Shown piece by piece: positions 1 through 9,000 of a stretch of 64,000 nucleotides of DNA. Numbering within the stretch: the first letter of the stretch is position 1; each line of letters opens with the position of its first letter. Location of the stretch: the NCBI GenBank assembly GCA_963723355.1, contig CAVRQQ010000015.1, forward strand, positions 1 through 64,000. The letters run 5' to 3'. The notes under the pieces are model-generated. The model worked only from the letters and a program-made list of their open reading frames with translations. It searched no databases and was not told the DNA's origin. A program made the position numbers and the translations under genes. Origin of the DNA: JAFDBW01 sp963723355. Lineage in GTDB: Bacteria > Desulfobacterota > Desulfuromonadia > Desulfuromonadales > BM103.

Positions 1-647
1 CTGCCACATGCAGAGATCTGCAGGCTTGGCAAGGCCATGGCGAGCAGACACAGTCGCTCCTTCTCCTGGCTTTCATAAAGACCGGAAGCAATCGACCAGG
101 GATCAACGCCTATTTCGATCATTTCACCAGCAACCCGGAAAGCTTCCGGATTGGCATTGGAGTAACGAAATGAGCCGGTATCGGCAAGAATTGCCGTATA
201 GATGCAGGTGGCAACGTCCAACGAAAGCGTGTGCCGTGCTGCCTGCAGAATGCGATGAATCAGGACACCCGTGGCACAGGCTTCGGTATCAACATAGTAG
301 ATATCACCAAAATCTTCTGAACAGGGGTGATGATCGATATTGACGAGCTTGCGGCAGCGTTCTTTAATCCAGCTCCCGGCCCTTTTCAATTCACCGGCGT
401 CAAGAACAAAACCGACATCAAAGACCTGTGCATTGACCGGCTCATTGACGACCGAGACATACCCGGGAAGAAAAGCATACTCCAGGGGCGCGCGGTCATG
501 ATTGTATGCAACCACGTCCTTACCCATCTCCCGCAACATGTTGGCCAGGGCTAAAGTCGAACCGATCGCATCACCATCGGGGTTTTCGTGGGAGGCGACA
601 AGAAAGGTCTGGCTCTGTTGGATCAGTTGCAGAATCGGTTCAATCAT
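1..647 (-). CDS. nrnA: DHH-family phosphoesterase, NrnA-like (partial, runs off window start)
   Basis: Bifunctional oligoribonuclease / pAp phosphatase type enzyme that degrades nanoRNAs in the cytoplasm. The reading frame is open from an ATG at 647 to the window edge, so only about 215 N-terminal residues are visible and the DHHA1 domain is missing. Visible motifs are NPDGDAIGS (residues about 22-30), VLDAGEL (about 81-87) and the signature IDHH (about 104-107), all metal-binding motifs of the DHH family. The start overlaps the end of rbfA by 8 bases, implying translational coupling. The position after infB-DUF503-rbfA is the standard place for nrnA in many bacteria. Confident on family; the exact substrate (nanoRNA versus pAp) is inferred from the family. 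Confidence 0.88.
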   Translation of the reverse strand, partial: MIEPILQLIQQSQTFLVASHENPDGDAIGSTLALANMLREMGKDVVAYNHDRAPLEYAFLPGYVSVVNEPVNAQVFDVGFVLDAGELKRAGSWIKERCRKLVNIDHHPCSEDFGDIYYVDTEACATGVLIHRILQAARHTLSLDVATCIYTAILADTGSFRYSNANPEAFRVAGEMIEIGVDPWSIASGLYESQEKERLCLLAMALPSLQISACG

Positions 648-1005
648 CTTCTTGCAGGTCGGGTTTGACTTCTCTCAGGAGTTCTTCGATGCGCTGGCCA
701 TAATCAAAGGAAGCATCATAGATGAAGTGGACTTCAGGGATATGCCGCAGGCGCAGGACTTTTCCAAGCTGTTGTCTGACGAAGGATGAACTGCTGTCCA
801 GCCCTGACTGGGTCTGGTCACGATCGTCCTGGCTACCCATCAGCGTATAGTAAATCTTGGCCTGGCGCAGGTCTGATGTGACATCGACCGAGGTGATCGT
901 GACAAACCCGATGCGCGGGTCTTTGAGCCCCTTGATCAGGAGGTTCGATATCTCTTTGTGGATGGTTTCAGCCACCCTTTGTGCGCGTTGTGAAGCCACC
1001 TTCAA
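640..1005 (-). CDS. rbfA: 30S ribosome-binding factor A
   Basis: RbfA is a small KH-fold protein that binds immature 30S subunits and helps 16S rRNA 5'-end maturation, important in cold adaptation. The 121-residue product has the usual length. It opens with the typical N-terminus (SQRAQRVAETIHKEISNLL) and contains the DPRIGFVTITSVDVTSDL stretch characteristic of the family. It follows the DUF503 gene by 12 bases and overlaps nrnA by 8 bases, within the rimP-nusA-infB operon. Confidence 0.95.
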   Translation of the reverse strand: MKVASQRAQRVAETIHKEISNLLIKGLKDPRIGFVTITSVDVTSDLRQAKIYYTLMGSQDDRDQTQSGLDSSSSFVRQQLGKVLRLRHIPEVHFIYDASFDYGQRIEELLREVKPDLQEDD

Positions 1006-1017
1006 CGATCCCTGTTT

Positions 1018-1305
1018 TCAGTAATGGATGAATTCCGTATCGACATTAATCAGATCGACTTCGCTATTATGCAGTATGTCATCTTCGATACGCGCCAGAA
1101 TCGGAGCGATCACCTGCTCCGAGGTGTTGATGACGGCAAATCCCAGCAAGCTTCTCTGCCAGAGATCCTGATGGCCGATCTCGGCACAGCTGGCCGGGAA
1201 ACGATTTCGGCAGCGGGTCAGGATTTTCTGTATCATACCGCGCTTCTGCTTGAGGTTCTGTGGTGCATGCAGGCGCAGATCAATTTGCAGGACGCCAATT
1301 ACCAT
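1018..1305 (-). CDS. DUF503 family protein (YlxP-like)
   Basis: A 95-residue protein of the DUF503/YlxP family, small proteins almost always encoded between infB and rbfA and presumed to act with ribosome maturation or initiation; no activity is established that I can see here. The N-terminus (MVIGVLQIDLRLHAPQNLK) followed by a basic helix (KQKRGMIQKILTRCRNRF) matches the family. It sits 18 bases after infB and 12 before rbfA, so it is surely in the same transcript. The ribosome-binding site is weak, consistent with coupling to infB translation. Confidence 0.85.
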   Translation of the reverse strand: MVIGVLQIDLRLHAPQNLKQKRGMIQKILTRCRNRFPASCAEIGHQDLWQRSLLGFAVINTSEQVIAPILARIEDDILHNSEVDLINVDTEFIHY

Positions 1306-1323
1306 TGCGAGAGCATCAGCAGA

Positions 1324-3960
1324 TTAAAGGGAAGTTTTCTCTTCCTTGATCTCGTATACCTCGATGATATCACCAGGCTTTATATCGTTGTAATTCTCGA
1401 GCCCGATACCGCACTCGTAGTTCGTGCCGACTTCCTTGACGTCATCTTTGAAACGGCGCAGAGACGACAGCTTGCCGGTCCAGACCACGACATCGTCGCG
1501 TAGCAGTCGAGCGTGCGCATTACGCTGGATTTTACCGGAGACCACGTAGCAACCTGCGATGGTGCCGACCTTGGTCACATTGAAGGCTTCACGAACTTCG
1601 GCGCGACCAAGATCAACTTCCCTGAGGGTCGGCGCGAGCAGACCTTCCATAGCATCCTTGATGTCATTGATGGCATCGTAGATGACATTGTAAAGACGGA
1701 TGTCAACACCTTCGAGTTCGGCAAGGTTGGCGGCTTTCGGTGCAGGGCGGACATTGAAGCCGAGTACGATCGCATCGGAGGCAGCAGCCAGGCTGATATC
1801 GGTCTCGGTAATGCCGCCGACGCCTGAGTGGATAACGATCAGCCGGCAGGCGTTTGTAGACAGCTTGGTCAAAGTATCGGCCACGGCCTCGACAGATCCC
1901 TGAACGTCGGCTTTGACGACGACCTTGAGTTCTTTGACATCGCCCTCCTGGATACGGGCGTAAAGCTGCTCCAGCGAGATCTTGCTGTTCTTTGCCAGTT
2001 CGGCTTCACGAATCTTGTGATGTCGATGCTGCGCGATTTCCTTGGCAACCCTTTCATCTTCAACAGCATGGAACGATTCGCCGGCTTCGGGGACACCCGA
2101 CAAACCGGTGACCTCGACCGGGAAGGACGGCCCGGCCTTGTCGACGGGCTTGCCACGATCATCAGCCATCGACCTGACGCGACCGAAATGCAGCCCGGCA
2201 ACGATCGGGTCACCTATTTTCAAGGTCCCCTGCTGCACCAGCACTGTGGTAACAGGACCGCGGCCCTTGTCAAGACGCGCCTCAACAACCGTTCCCTGGG
2301 CTCTTTTATCCGGATTGGCCTTGAGTTCGAGGACTTCTGACTGCAGCAGGATCATCTCCAGTAACTGGTCGATGTTGGTCTTTTCCTTGGCCGAGACGTT
2401 GACGTAGATCGTGTCGCCACCCCAGCTTTCCGGGAGCAGTTCCAACTCCGAGAGTTCCTGCATGACCCGGTCAGGATTGGCGTCAGGCTTGTCGATTTTG
2501 TTGACCGCGACGATAATCGGCACACCGGCAGCCTTGGAATGGTTGATCGCCTCCTTGGTCTGCGGCATGGCGCCATCATCAGCAGCGACCACCAGGACAA
2601 CGATATCGGTGACCTGGGCGCCGCGAGAGCGCATTGCGGTAAAAGCTTCGTGACCGGGGGTGTCGAGGAAAGTCAGCTTGCGGCCATCCAGGTCAACATC
2701 GTAAGCACCGATGTGCTGGGTGATGCCGCCGGCTTCTCCTTCGGTCACCTTGGCTTGACGAATTGCGTCAAGCAGACTGGTCTTGCCATGATCGACATGG
2801 CCCATGATCGTAATAACCGGGGGACGGGCTACCAGCTTGCCATCATCATCACCTTGCTCAACGATATCGGAATGGGACAGGATAGTTTCCTCGTCAAAGG
2901 CCACGTTTTCAACTTCATAACCAAACTCGGAAGCCAGAATCGCCGCTGACTCGAAATCAAGGGGATGGTTAATCGTTACCATCTGGCCCTGTCCCATCAG
3001 TTCCTTGATCAGATCGTTGGCTTTGACGCCCATACGTTTGGCCAGTTCGCCAATCGTAATGACATCGGTGATCCTGATCTTTCTCTTGATCGCCTTGGAC
3101 TGGGTAATTTCTGTCTTCTTGGCCGGCCGGTTCGATTTCCTGCCCTTGCGGTAACGCTCGTTACGGTCAGGCTCATAAACCTCCCTGCGACTCTTGCGCC
3201 GCGGCCCGTCAGTCTCTGTTCGACCGGTGTCGCGGCCCTTCTTTTTCTTTTTCGCAGAACGCCCTTCTTTCTCCGAAGGCATGTCCGGTTGAACGACCGG
3301 GATTCCAGGGGCTGCGGGGCGTGCCGCTGGACGCGCAGCAGGGCGAGCGGCCGGGCGATCCTGCCGTTTACGTTCGCCAGCCTCGGGCTTCTTGCCTCTT
3401 TCGGCAGCGGCATCCTGACGACGCGGCCTCTCTGCCGGGGTCGGCAATTCAACCCGGCCGAGGATTTTGGCACGAACCGGTTCTTTCTTTGCTTTTTTCT
3501 TCGGTGCGGCCTGATCAGCCATTTCCAGCTGAGCCTCGGCCCCTTCAGTTGCTTCAGCCTTGGGCCCTGCCAGAACTTCTTCAACGGCCTCGGCGGTTAC
3601 TTCTTCGGCAACGGCTTGTTCCTCGACAGGGGCTTCGGCAACGGCTTGTTCTTCGACAGGGGCTTCAGCAGCGGCTTGTTCCTCGACGACCGGCTCTTCC
3701 TTGACGACAGTCTTGCGGCGTCGGCGTATCAAGCCGGAGCTGATACGTTCTTCCTTGACCTTGACTTCGACATTCTCCTCAGCCTCGGGAGCATCGGCCA
3801 TTCTGCCAGCCTGTTCAGTCTCGAACTTCTGCGCAACATCTTCTTCAAGTGCGCTCATATGGTTCTTGACCTCGATACCGGCCTGTTGCAGCTTCTCGAC
3901 AACGTCCTTGTTGTCCAGGCCCATTTTGGTCGCCAATTCATAAACACGAATTTTAGCCAT
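1324..3960 (-). CDS. infB: Translation initiation factor IF-2
   Basis: IF-2 is the GTPase that brings fMet-tRNA to the 30S subunit and promotes 50S joining. The product is about 878 residues, normal for a long proteobacterial IF-2. It has an N-terminal IF2_N motif (KIRVYELATKMGLDNKDVVEKL), a long low-complexity linker (about 60-300) with repeated EEQAVAEAPVEEQ units and Lys/Arg/Pro-rich blocks, a second IF2_N motif (about 300-350), then the GTPase domain with GHVDHGKTS near residue 385, DTPGHEAF and NKIDKP, and domains II-IV. An ATG at 3960 overlaps the stop of the upstream ylxR-like gene (TGATG) and has an AGGGGA site 6-7 bases upstream; a TTG one codon earlier is less likely. Confidence 0.97.
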   Translation of the reverse strand: MAKIRVYELATKMGLDNKDVVEKLQQAGIEVKNHMSALEEDVAQKFETEQAGRMADAPEAEENVEVKVKEERISSGLIRRRRKTVVKEEPVVEEQAAAEAPVEEQAVAEAPVEEQAVAEEVTAEAVEEVLAGPKAEATEGAEAQLEMADQAAPKKKAKKEPVRAKILGRVELPTPAERPRRQDAAAERGKKPEAGERKRQDRPAARPAARPAARPAAPGIPVVQPDMPSEKEGRSAKKKKKGRDTGRTETDGPRRKSRREVYEPDRNERYRKGRKSNRPAKKTEITQSKAIKRKIRITDVITIGELAKRMGVKANDLIKELMGQGQMVTINHPLDFESAAILASEFGYEVENVAFDEETILSHSDIVEQGDDDGKLVARPPVITIMGHVDHGKTSLLDAIRQAKVTEGEAGGITQHIGAYDVDLDGRKLTFLDTPGHEAFTAMRSRGAQVTDIVVLVVAADDGAMPQTKEAINHSKAAGVPIIVAVNKIDKPDANPDRVMQELSELELLPESWGGDTIYVNVSAKEKTNIDQLLEMILLQSEVLELKANPDKRAQGTVVEARLDKGRGPVTTVLVQQGTLKIGDPIVAGLHFGRVRSMADDRGKPVDKAGPSFPVEVTGLSGVPEAGESFHAVEDERVAKEIAQHRHHKIREAELAKNSKISLEQLYARIQEGDVKELKVVVKADVQGSVEAVADTLTKLSTNACRLIVIHSGVGGITETDISLAAASDAIVLGFNVRPAPKAANLAELEGVDIRLYNVIYDAINDIKDAMEGLLAPTLREVDLGRAEVREAFNVTKVGTIAGCYVVSGKIQRNAHARLLRDDVVVWTGKLSSLRRFKDDVKEVGTNYECGIGLENYNDIKPGDIIEVYEIKEEKTSL

Positions 3961-4556
3961 CAAATTTCCCCTGAAATATCCTTATAACGGCGCAAATCAC
4001 CAATGAATGCATCCGCCAACTTGCCATCGGGCAAACCAACAACACTTCTTTCCGCACGCCCGAGTATGCGGCCAAGTTCCACTTTGTTGAATAATTCCGT
4101 CGTCAATACATTCTGACGCTCAGCTTTCCGTCTGATCTTCTCGCCGATCTGCGGCGAGATGTCTTCTGCCAGGGCTATGATCGACAGCGACTTCCTGTGA
4201 GCCAGTGCGTCGAGCACAGCATTGCTGCCGGCGACAAAGCTTGCCGATTTGCGCGCCATCCCCAGTAAATTCGCAAGGTGCTTGAGCAGTTCCTGGGCCA
4301 CCTTGTCAGCCAGGCCTGATACATCTGCAGGCTGGCACTCGCTGCGGAAAGCCCGGCTGAACTGCTGCCTGCTTACGGCCGCTTCCATGCATTGGCGACT
4401 GTTGCACAGATAGGTGCCACGGCCGGGTAAGCGGCCTTTCAAATCTGCCAGGATTTCACCCTCCGGCGAGCGCACAAAGCGGATCAGTTCTGACTGATCT
4501 TTGACCTGGCGACACCCGAGACAGGTGCGCTGTGGCTGCTTGCGCCCTTCCGCCAT
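3960..4556 (-). CDS. YlxR (DUF448) / L7Ae-like RNA-binding fusion protein
   Basis: A 198-residue protein joining two RNA-binding modules often encoded by separate genes (ylxR and ylxQ) between nusA and infB. Residues about 8-80 form the YlxR/DUF448 domain, with CLGCRQVKDQSEL, the GRGTYLC motif and nearby Cys. Residues about 90-185 resemble the L7Ae/YbxF fold (LLGMARKSASFVAGSNAVLDAL, then IIALAEDIS). The role is not firmly known; YlxR has been linked to RNA processing and transcription-related functions. Stop/start overlaps of one base with nusA upstream and infB downstream indicate tight coupling. Family assignment is good, molecular function is inference. Confidence 0.88.
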   Translation of the reverse strand: MAEGRKQPQRTCLGCRQVKDQSELIRFVRSPEGEILADLKGRLPGRGTYLCNSRQCMEAAVSRQQFSRAFRSECQPADVSGLADKVAQELLKHLANLLGMARKSASFVAGSNAVLDALAHRKSLSIIALAEDISPQIGEKIRRKAERQNVLTTELFNKVELGRILGRAERSVVGLPDGKLADAFIGDLRRYKDISGEI

Positions 4557-5827
4557 CAGCTCTCCTGGCTCTCCTCGCCTGACAGCTCAGCCATTTTTGC
4601 TTCAAATGCGCGCGTGACCGTGACACGTTGTTCGCCAACTTCTTTACCGGCGATATCTTCAACGGCCTCTGCGGATTTGATCATGGCGACTGCGTCCTTG
4701 GCACTCATCGCCGAGAACAACCCTTCAGGTGTCTCAGCATCAGCTTCGTCTTCGGCGCTGCGGCCGCCACCGGTCAATTCCTCGAGTTCTGCCTCTGCAG
4801 CACGCGTCTCACTGATGATATCTATCTTCCAGCCGGTCAGCTTGGCAGCCAACCGGACGTTCTGACCCTTTTTACCGATTGCCAGTGACAGCTGATCGTC
4901 GGGAACGATAATTTCCAGCGACTCTTCGTCGTTGTCAACGTAGACCCTGGTGACTTCAGCGGGTGCCAGTGCCGAGCAGGCAAAACGTGCAATGTCCGGT
5001 GTCCAGTTAATAATGTCGATCTTTTCACCACGCAGTTCGGAGACCACATTCTGGACACGTGCGCCGCGCATACCGACACAGGCGCCAATCGGATCAACGT
5101 CCGGGTCGTTGGAAAGTACGGCGATCTTGGCGCGACTGCCCGGCTCACGAGCAACGGATTGGATCTCGACAATCCCTTCGGCGACTTCCGGGACTTCAAT
5201 GCGGAACAGTTCCGCCAACAGGCCCGGATGAGTCCGTGACAGAATAATCTGCGGGCCTTTGGTAGCCATGCGCACATCGGAGATGTAGGCACGTACCCGG
5301 TCAGCCTGGCGGTAATTTTCACGCGGGACTTGCTCACGATGAGGCAATAAAGCCTCGGCGCGGCCCAGATCGACGATCAGGTCGCCACGCTCGTAGCGAC
5401 GGACGATACCGTTGACCAGCTCACCGACACGATCCTTGAATTCATTGTAAACACCTTCACGTTCTGCCTCACGAACCTTCTGAATGATAACCTGCTTGGC
5501 AGTTTGGGCAGCGATACGGCTGAAGCTGCTTGCATCCATTTTCATACCCAGCGAGTCGCCAACTTCGACATCAGGGTCGATTTCGCGAGCCTCAGACAGG
5601 TCGATCTCCTGGTAGGAGTTCTCCACTTCATCAACCACAGTGACAAACTCGAAGACTTCCACTTCACCGGCTTCATCATTGTAGTGGGCTTCAAGCTCAC
5701 GGGTGTTGCGATACTTCTTGTTTGCTGCCGACAATACCGCAGCCTCCAGTGCTTCGACCAGAACCTCGCGATTAATTCCCTTGTCTTTGACCACCTGGTC
5801 GATAATGTGATTCAGGTTGATATTCAT
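4556..5827 (-). CDS. nusA: Transcription termination/antitermination protein NusA
   Basis: NusA binds RNA polymerase and nascent RNA, modulating pausing, intrinsic termination and antitermination. From the ATG at 5827 the product is 423 residues: N-terminal RNAP-binding domain, S1 domain (GIVRRYERGDLIVDLGRAEALLP, about 130-200), then two KH domains with DPIGACVGMRGARVQ and LAIGKKGQNVRLAAKLTGW, and an acidic C-terminal tail ending in a short helical region. I prefer 5827 over an in-frame ATG at 5851 because MNINLNHIIDQV matches the usual NusA N-terminus and a purine-rich GGGGGAAGGG precedes it. It lies 98 bases downstream of rimP and overlaps the next gene by one base. Confidence 0.96.
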   Translation of the reverse strand: MNINLNHIIDQVVKDKGINREVLVEALEAAVLSAANKKYRNTRELEAHYNDEAGEVEVFEFVTVVDEVENSYQEIDLSEAREIDPDVEVGDSLGMKMDASSFSRIAAQTAKQVIIQKVREAEREGVYNEFKDRVGELVNGIVRRYERGDLIVDLGRAEALLPHREQVPRENYRQADRVRAYISDVRMATKGPQIILSRTHPGLLAELFRIEVPEVAEGIVEIQSVAREPGSRAKIAVLSNDPDVDPIGACVGMRGARVQNVVSELRGEKIDIINWTPDIARFACSALAPAEVTRVYVDNDEESLEIIVPDDQLSLAIGKKGQNVRLAAKLTGWKIDIISETRAAEAELEELTGGGRSAEDEADAETPEGLFSAMSAKDAVAMIKSAEAVEDIAGKEVGEQRVTVTRAFEAKMAELSGEESQES

Positions 5828-5925
5828 CCCTTCCCCCTGCATACCATCCACATCATTGCGGTGGCTGCTGTTGAAGTCTTTTTATAGTGTTAAACGTTAA
5901 AGGTTAATTCTTAAGTAGCTGTTTT

Positions 5926-6411
5926 TTATAAATCTTCCAGAAGATTGGCTTTTTCCAGATCGCTCAGAGCGATCATCGCCAGGCCGCCGCGCTTGTCGTC
6001 CAACTCTATGCGAATCATGTCGCCTTCCAGGCCGAGCAGCTCGCCGGTAAAGGTTTTTCGGCTGTGACCCCGCCTGTCAGGATCGAGCATGCACAGCGTC
6101 TTGACTTTGATCTTCTGACCTGCGAAACGCTGAAAATCTGCCGGTTTCTTCAAAGGCCGGTCCAGGCCGGGCGATGAGACTTCAAGCCGGTAAGCCGCCT
6201 TGATCGGGTCCTCGATTTCGAGGATCGCACCGACTTCCCGACTGATCGTGACACAATCATCGAGAGTGATGCCGCCAGGCTTGTCAATGAAGACACAGAG
6301 GGCCATACCGCTGCCCTCCTTCTTGTACTGAAGGTCAACAAGCTCGTAACCGAAAGCATCGAGGATCGGAACGATTAATTCTTCTACCTGTGCCTGAATC
6401 TCTTGCCGCAT
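5926..6411 (-). CDS. rimP: Ribosome maturation factor RimP
   Basis: RimP assists late assembly of the 30S subunit. The 161-residue product has the family pattern: N-terminal alpha/beta domain with LVDLQYKKEGSGMALCVFIDKPGGITLDDC (residues about 24-55 region), the central YRLEVSSPGLDRPL signature (about 79-92), and a C-terminal SH3-like domain with FTGELLG. It is the first gene of the nusA-infB operon here, as is standard. A strong minus-strand terminator just upstream (6425-6452) separates it from the rlmD transcript. Confidence 0.95.
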   Translation of the reverse strand: MRQEIQAQVEELIVPILDAFGYELVDLQYKKEGSGMALCVFIDKPGGITLDDCVTISREVGAILEIEDPIKAAYRLEVSSPGLDRPLKKPADFQRFAGQKIKVKTLCMLDPDRRGHSRKTFTGELLGLEGDMIRIELDDKRGGLAMIALSDLEKANLLEDL

Positions 6412-6424
6412 CTTTTTTCCAAAA

Positions 6425-6452
6425 CGAAAAAAAGCGAGCCGCGAAGCTCACT
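6425..6452 (-). terminator. Intrinsic terminator after the rlmD operon
   Basis: Read on the minus strand, AGTGAGC and GCTCGCT form a 7-bp stem around a TTCGCG loop, followed directly by seven T residues. It lies between the stop of rlmD (6536) and the start of rimP (6411), so it ends the holC-to-rlmD transcript. Confidence 0.85.
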
Positions 6453-6535
6453 TTTCAGATGAAAAGTTAATTGAGTGTCTTCTATCAAAAATAGACAGGT
6501 ATTGCAAGGAAAAACGTTGATGAGCAGGAAAGGCT

Positions 6536-7849
6536 TTAAGTCTGACCGCTAACCGCTGCCCCCCTCTCCAGCAAAGTCATACTCTCTATATGCCAGGTTT
6601 GCGGGAAGTGGTCAAAGGGTCTGCTTGAGACGACCCGGTATCCGTCATGCACCAGAGGTTGCAGATCACGGGCCAGGGTTGCCGGATCGCAGGAGACGTA
6701 GAGGACCCGTTGCGGTCTGGCCTGCAAAATCTCCCGACTGGCTTGGTAGCTGCCGCTGCGAGGGGGGTCGAGCACAAGCAGATCTACATCATCATAATTG
6801 CCGCAGCTCAAGGCCGTCGATGCATCTGCGACGCGAAACTCGACATTTTTCAGGTTATTTGCGAAGGCGTTTTTAATTGCGGTTACCACGGAGGGGGCAT
6901 AATCCTCGATCCCGGTCACCCGGCCCGCCCGACGAGCCATCGGCAGGCTGAAATTGCCCATGCCGCAGAACAGGTCCAGGACATTCTCAGTCCCCTGCAG
7001 ATCGAGAATTGTGAGCATTTCGACGATCAAGTTGCGATTCTGCGCCGGGTTCACCTGGGCAAAACCTCCGGGGCCATAACCCATGGCTATCGGCGGTTGA
7101 TCGACAACCACTGTCAGATCTGCCACGCCATGCACAAGCTCGATGGTATTTTTATGGCCCGACTGCAGACATGCGTTGATCTGATGACGCATCGCAAAGG
7201 TCTGTAGCCACAGCTGCAGTTGACGACGGCCTTTCGTCAATCCATGCAGGAGCACCCTGAGGGCGCCATCATCACCGCAAGCCACGTCGACCTGGGTGAT
7301 ACAGTCCGGGCATGGTGCGCCGGGCAGCTCTTCGTGCAAAAGATCAAGCACACGTTGAATTTGTGGCGGTAGCAGCAGGCACCGTTTTATCTCTACGACA
7401 AAATGAGAGCCGGGACGATAAAAGCCAATAACCAGCCCTTTTCCAGTCATATGACACTTGAACTGGACCCGGTTGCGATAATGCCACTCATCAGGCGCCG
7501 GCACAATCGGCGCCAGGCATTCCGGCATGGCAACCTTGGCGCGGAGCAGTTGATCGAAAAAAATCTTTTCTTTCCAATGGCTTTGGCTTGGGTAAGAGAG
7601 GTGCTGCCACTGGCAGCCACCACAGCTGCCGAAATAAGGGCATGGCGGCTCACGCCGGTGTTCCGAAGGATCAACCACGTCCACCAACTCAGCTTCGCTA
7701 TAGCTTGATTTCGACCTGACGACCCTGCAGACGACCCGGTCGCCGGGCGCAGTCATCGGGACAAACACAGCCTTGCCGTCGCAACGCCCGATACCTCGGC
7801 CACCATGGACCAGCCCGGTAATTTCCAGGTCCTTGATCAATTCAGGCAT
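6536..7849 (-). CDS. rlmD: 23S rRNA (uracil-C5) methyltransferase, RumA/RlmD family
   Basis: SAM-dependent RNA m5U methyltransferase of the RumA/TrmA class; RlmD modifies U1939 of 23S rRNA. The 437-residue product starts with a TRAM domain (about 1-58), followed by the Fe-S cysteine cluster C70-x5-C76-x2-C79 (PCPYFGSCGGCQW) with a further Cys near 160, and a Rossmann methyltransferase domain with VLDLFCGMGNFSLPMA. The catalytic motif YVSCDPATLARDL near the C-terminus holds the nucleophilic Cys. It overlaps the upstream small gene by 8 bases and is the last gene of its transcript. RlmD versus RlmC/other paralogue specificity is not provable from sequence alone. Confidence 0.88.
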   Translation of the reverse strand: MPELIKDLEITGLVHGGRGIGRCDGKAVFVPMTAPGDRVVCRVVRSKSSYSEAELVDVVDPSEHRREPPCPYFGSCGGCQWQHLSYPSQSHWKEKIFFDQLLRAKVAMPECLAPIVPAPDEWHYRNRVQFKCHMTGKGLVIGFYRPGSHFVVEIKRCLLLPPQIQRVLDLLHEELPGAPCPDCITQVDVACGDDGALRVLLHGLTKGRRQLQLWLQTFAMRHQINACLQSGHKNTIELVHGVADLTVVVDQPPIAMGYGPGGFAQVNPAQNRNLIVEMLTILDLQGTENVLDLFCGMGNFSLPMARRAGRVTGIEDYAPSVVTAIKNAFANNLKNVEFRVADASTALSCGNYDDVDLLVLDPPRSGSYQASREILQARPQRVLYVSCDPATLARDLQPLVHDGYRVVSSRPFDHFPQTWHIESMTLLERGAAVSGQT

Positions 7850-8195
7850 AGAACCGACCTGATCGCTGTTTGCTCAACTCGGCTGCAACCAGTCGTCGCG
7901 GGTAATCAGGACGGGACATGTAAATGGTCGCCTGCCGCATGAAATCATCAATCAGGGCATTACGGACTTGTTCAACTTCAGCAGAAGGCACACCCATACG
8001 CTCAAGGCGCTTTTCCAGCTTGATTTGCTCACCATAGACAGCAATTGCCCGAAGTCGCAGGTCGTCATCAGCGAGTTGGGCGAGAGTATAGCTGATCGTC
8101 GCGACCACGCAGACGCGATGATAGTCGCCAAAATAGCGATTACTCTCGTCGCGGAAGCTGATCTTCAGACCGTTGTCCAGACATTCATGCTTCAT
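7842..8195 (-). CDS. Conserved hypothetical protein
   Basis: A 117-residue cytoplasmic protein that I do not recognise as a named family. From the ATG at 8195 (MKHECLDNGLKISFRDESN) it has no signal peptide or membrane segment, a short beta-rich start followed by helical, charged sequence with LRLRAIAVYGEQIKLEKRLERMGV and a C-terminal ELSKQRSGRFYA. The frame is open to 8255, but the ATG at 8195 has a GAGAGG element upstream and gives a normal 11-base overlap with the trmJ-like gene. It also overlaps rlmD by 8 bases, so it is translated within a run of RNA-modification genes; a role in that process is only contextual. Confidence 0.65.
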   Translation of the reverse strand: MKHECLDNGLKISFRDESNRYFGDYHRVCVVATISYTLAQLADDDLRLRAIAVYGEQIKLEKRLERMGVPSAEVEQVRNALIDDFMRQATIYMSRPDYPRRLVAAELSKQRSGRFYA

Positions 8196-8949
8196 CGATG
8201 TCGTCGACCTCTCCGGCAAGCAGACGACGTTCATCCTCAACGCGGTCGATTTCACTCATCAGACCGCGCAGAATGCGGACGTCGCGTTCATCCATCCCTG
8301 CCCTGCCAAGCATCTGCCGATAGGAGCGCATGATGTGTTCAGGATTCTGTGGATTGAGATACTTGATTCTGAGGAGCGACTTCTGCATATGAGAGAAAAG
8401 AATCTCCAGCTGTTCGTTGGTCGCAAGTTTCCTGTTACCCTGCACCTTGCCTTGTGACTCGCCATGCTGCAGACAAACTTCATAGAGACAGACCACCACG
8501 GACTGGGCCAGATTCATTGACTGTATCGTACCGCAGGTCGGAATCGTAATCAGGCGCTGGCAGAGGTCCAGCTCTTCTGTCTTCAATCCCTTGTCTTCAC
8601 GACCGAAAACCATTGCAACCCGGCCCGCATCGAGACGGGGCAGGAGATCGGCCGCAGCGTTGTCGGGGTGCAGAAAGTCGGCCCGGTACTTGCCGAAGCG
8701 ACGCGTGGTCGCATAGGCATAACGGCAATCCTTTAGAGCACCCTGGAGGTCAGGATAGACAGTCGCCTGCTCGAGCAGCACACTTGCCTTGACAGCCATT
8801 TTACGGGCTTCATCATCGAGGTGATCAACTTTCGGTGCGACCAGACGCAGGTCACTCACCCCGAAGTTTGCCATCGCACGCGCTACCGACCCTATATTCC
8901 GCTCGCCACGGGATTCGACGAGAACAACTGTCAGGTTATCCAGATTCAT
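8185..8949 (-). CDS. trmJ: RNA 2'-O-methyltransferase, TrmJ-like (SpoU/SPOUT family)
   Basis: A SPOUT-class (knotted) SAM-dependent methyltransferase; the TrmJ group methylates the 2'-O of residue 32 in tRNAs. The 254-residue protein has the N-terminal LVESRGERNIGSVARAMANFGV motif, the central VFGREDKGL and the C-terminal knot motif IPTCGTIQSMNLAQSV, all typical. A helical C-terminal extension (about 175-254) matches TrmJ rather than TrmH. It precedes the small conserved gene and rlmD in one transcript. TrmJ specificity is inferred from family; the conserved SMNLAQ differs only slightly from the usual SLNLAQ. Confidence 0.82.
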   Translation of the reverse strand: MNLDNLTVVLVESRGERNIGSVARAMANFGVSDLRLVAPKVDHLDDEARKMAVKASVLLEQATVYPDLQGALKDCRYAYATTRRFGKYRADFLHPDNAAADLLPRLDAGRVAMVFGREDKGLKTEELDLCQRLITIPTCGTIQSMNLAQSVVVCLYEVCLQHGESQGKVQGNRKLATNEQLEILFSHMQKSLLRIKYLNPQNPEHIMRSYRQMLGRAGMDERDVRILRGLMSEIDRVEDERRLLAGEVDDIDEA

Positions 8950-9000
8950 AAGTCAACCATACGTTAGTAGAGACTTTTCGCGCCACGCGCCACGAACCTC

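Noticed and set aside
2965..3987. 340-residue plus-strand open frame opposite infB
   Set aside because: Antisense to the IF-2 linker and N-terminus; its sequence is a shadow of a repetitive coding strand and no ribosome-binding site or family resemblance is seen.
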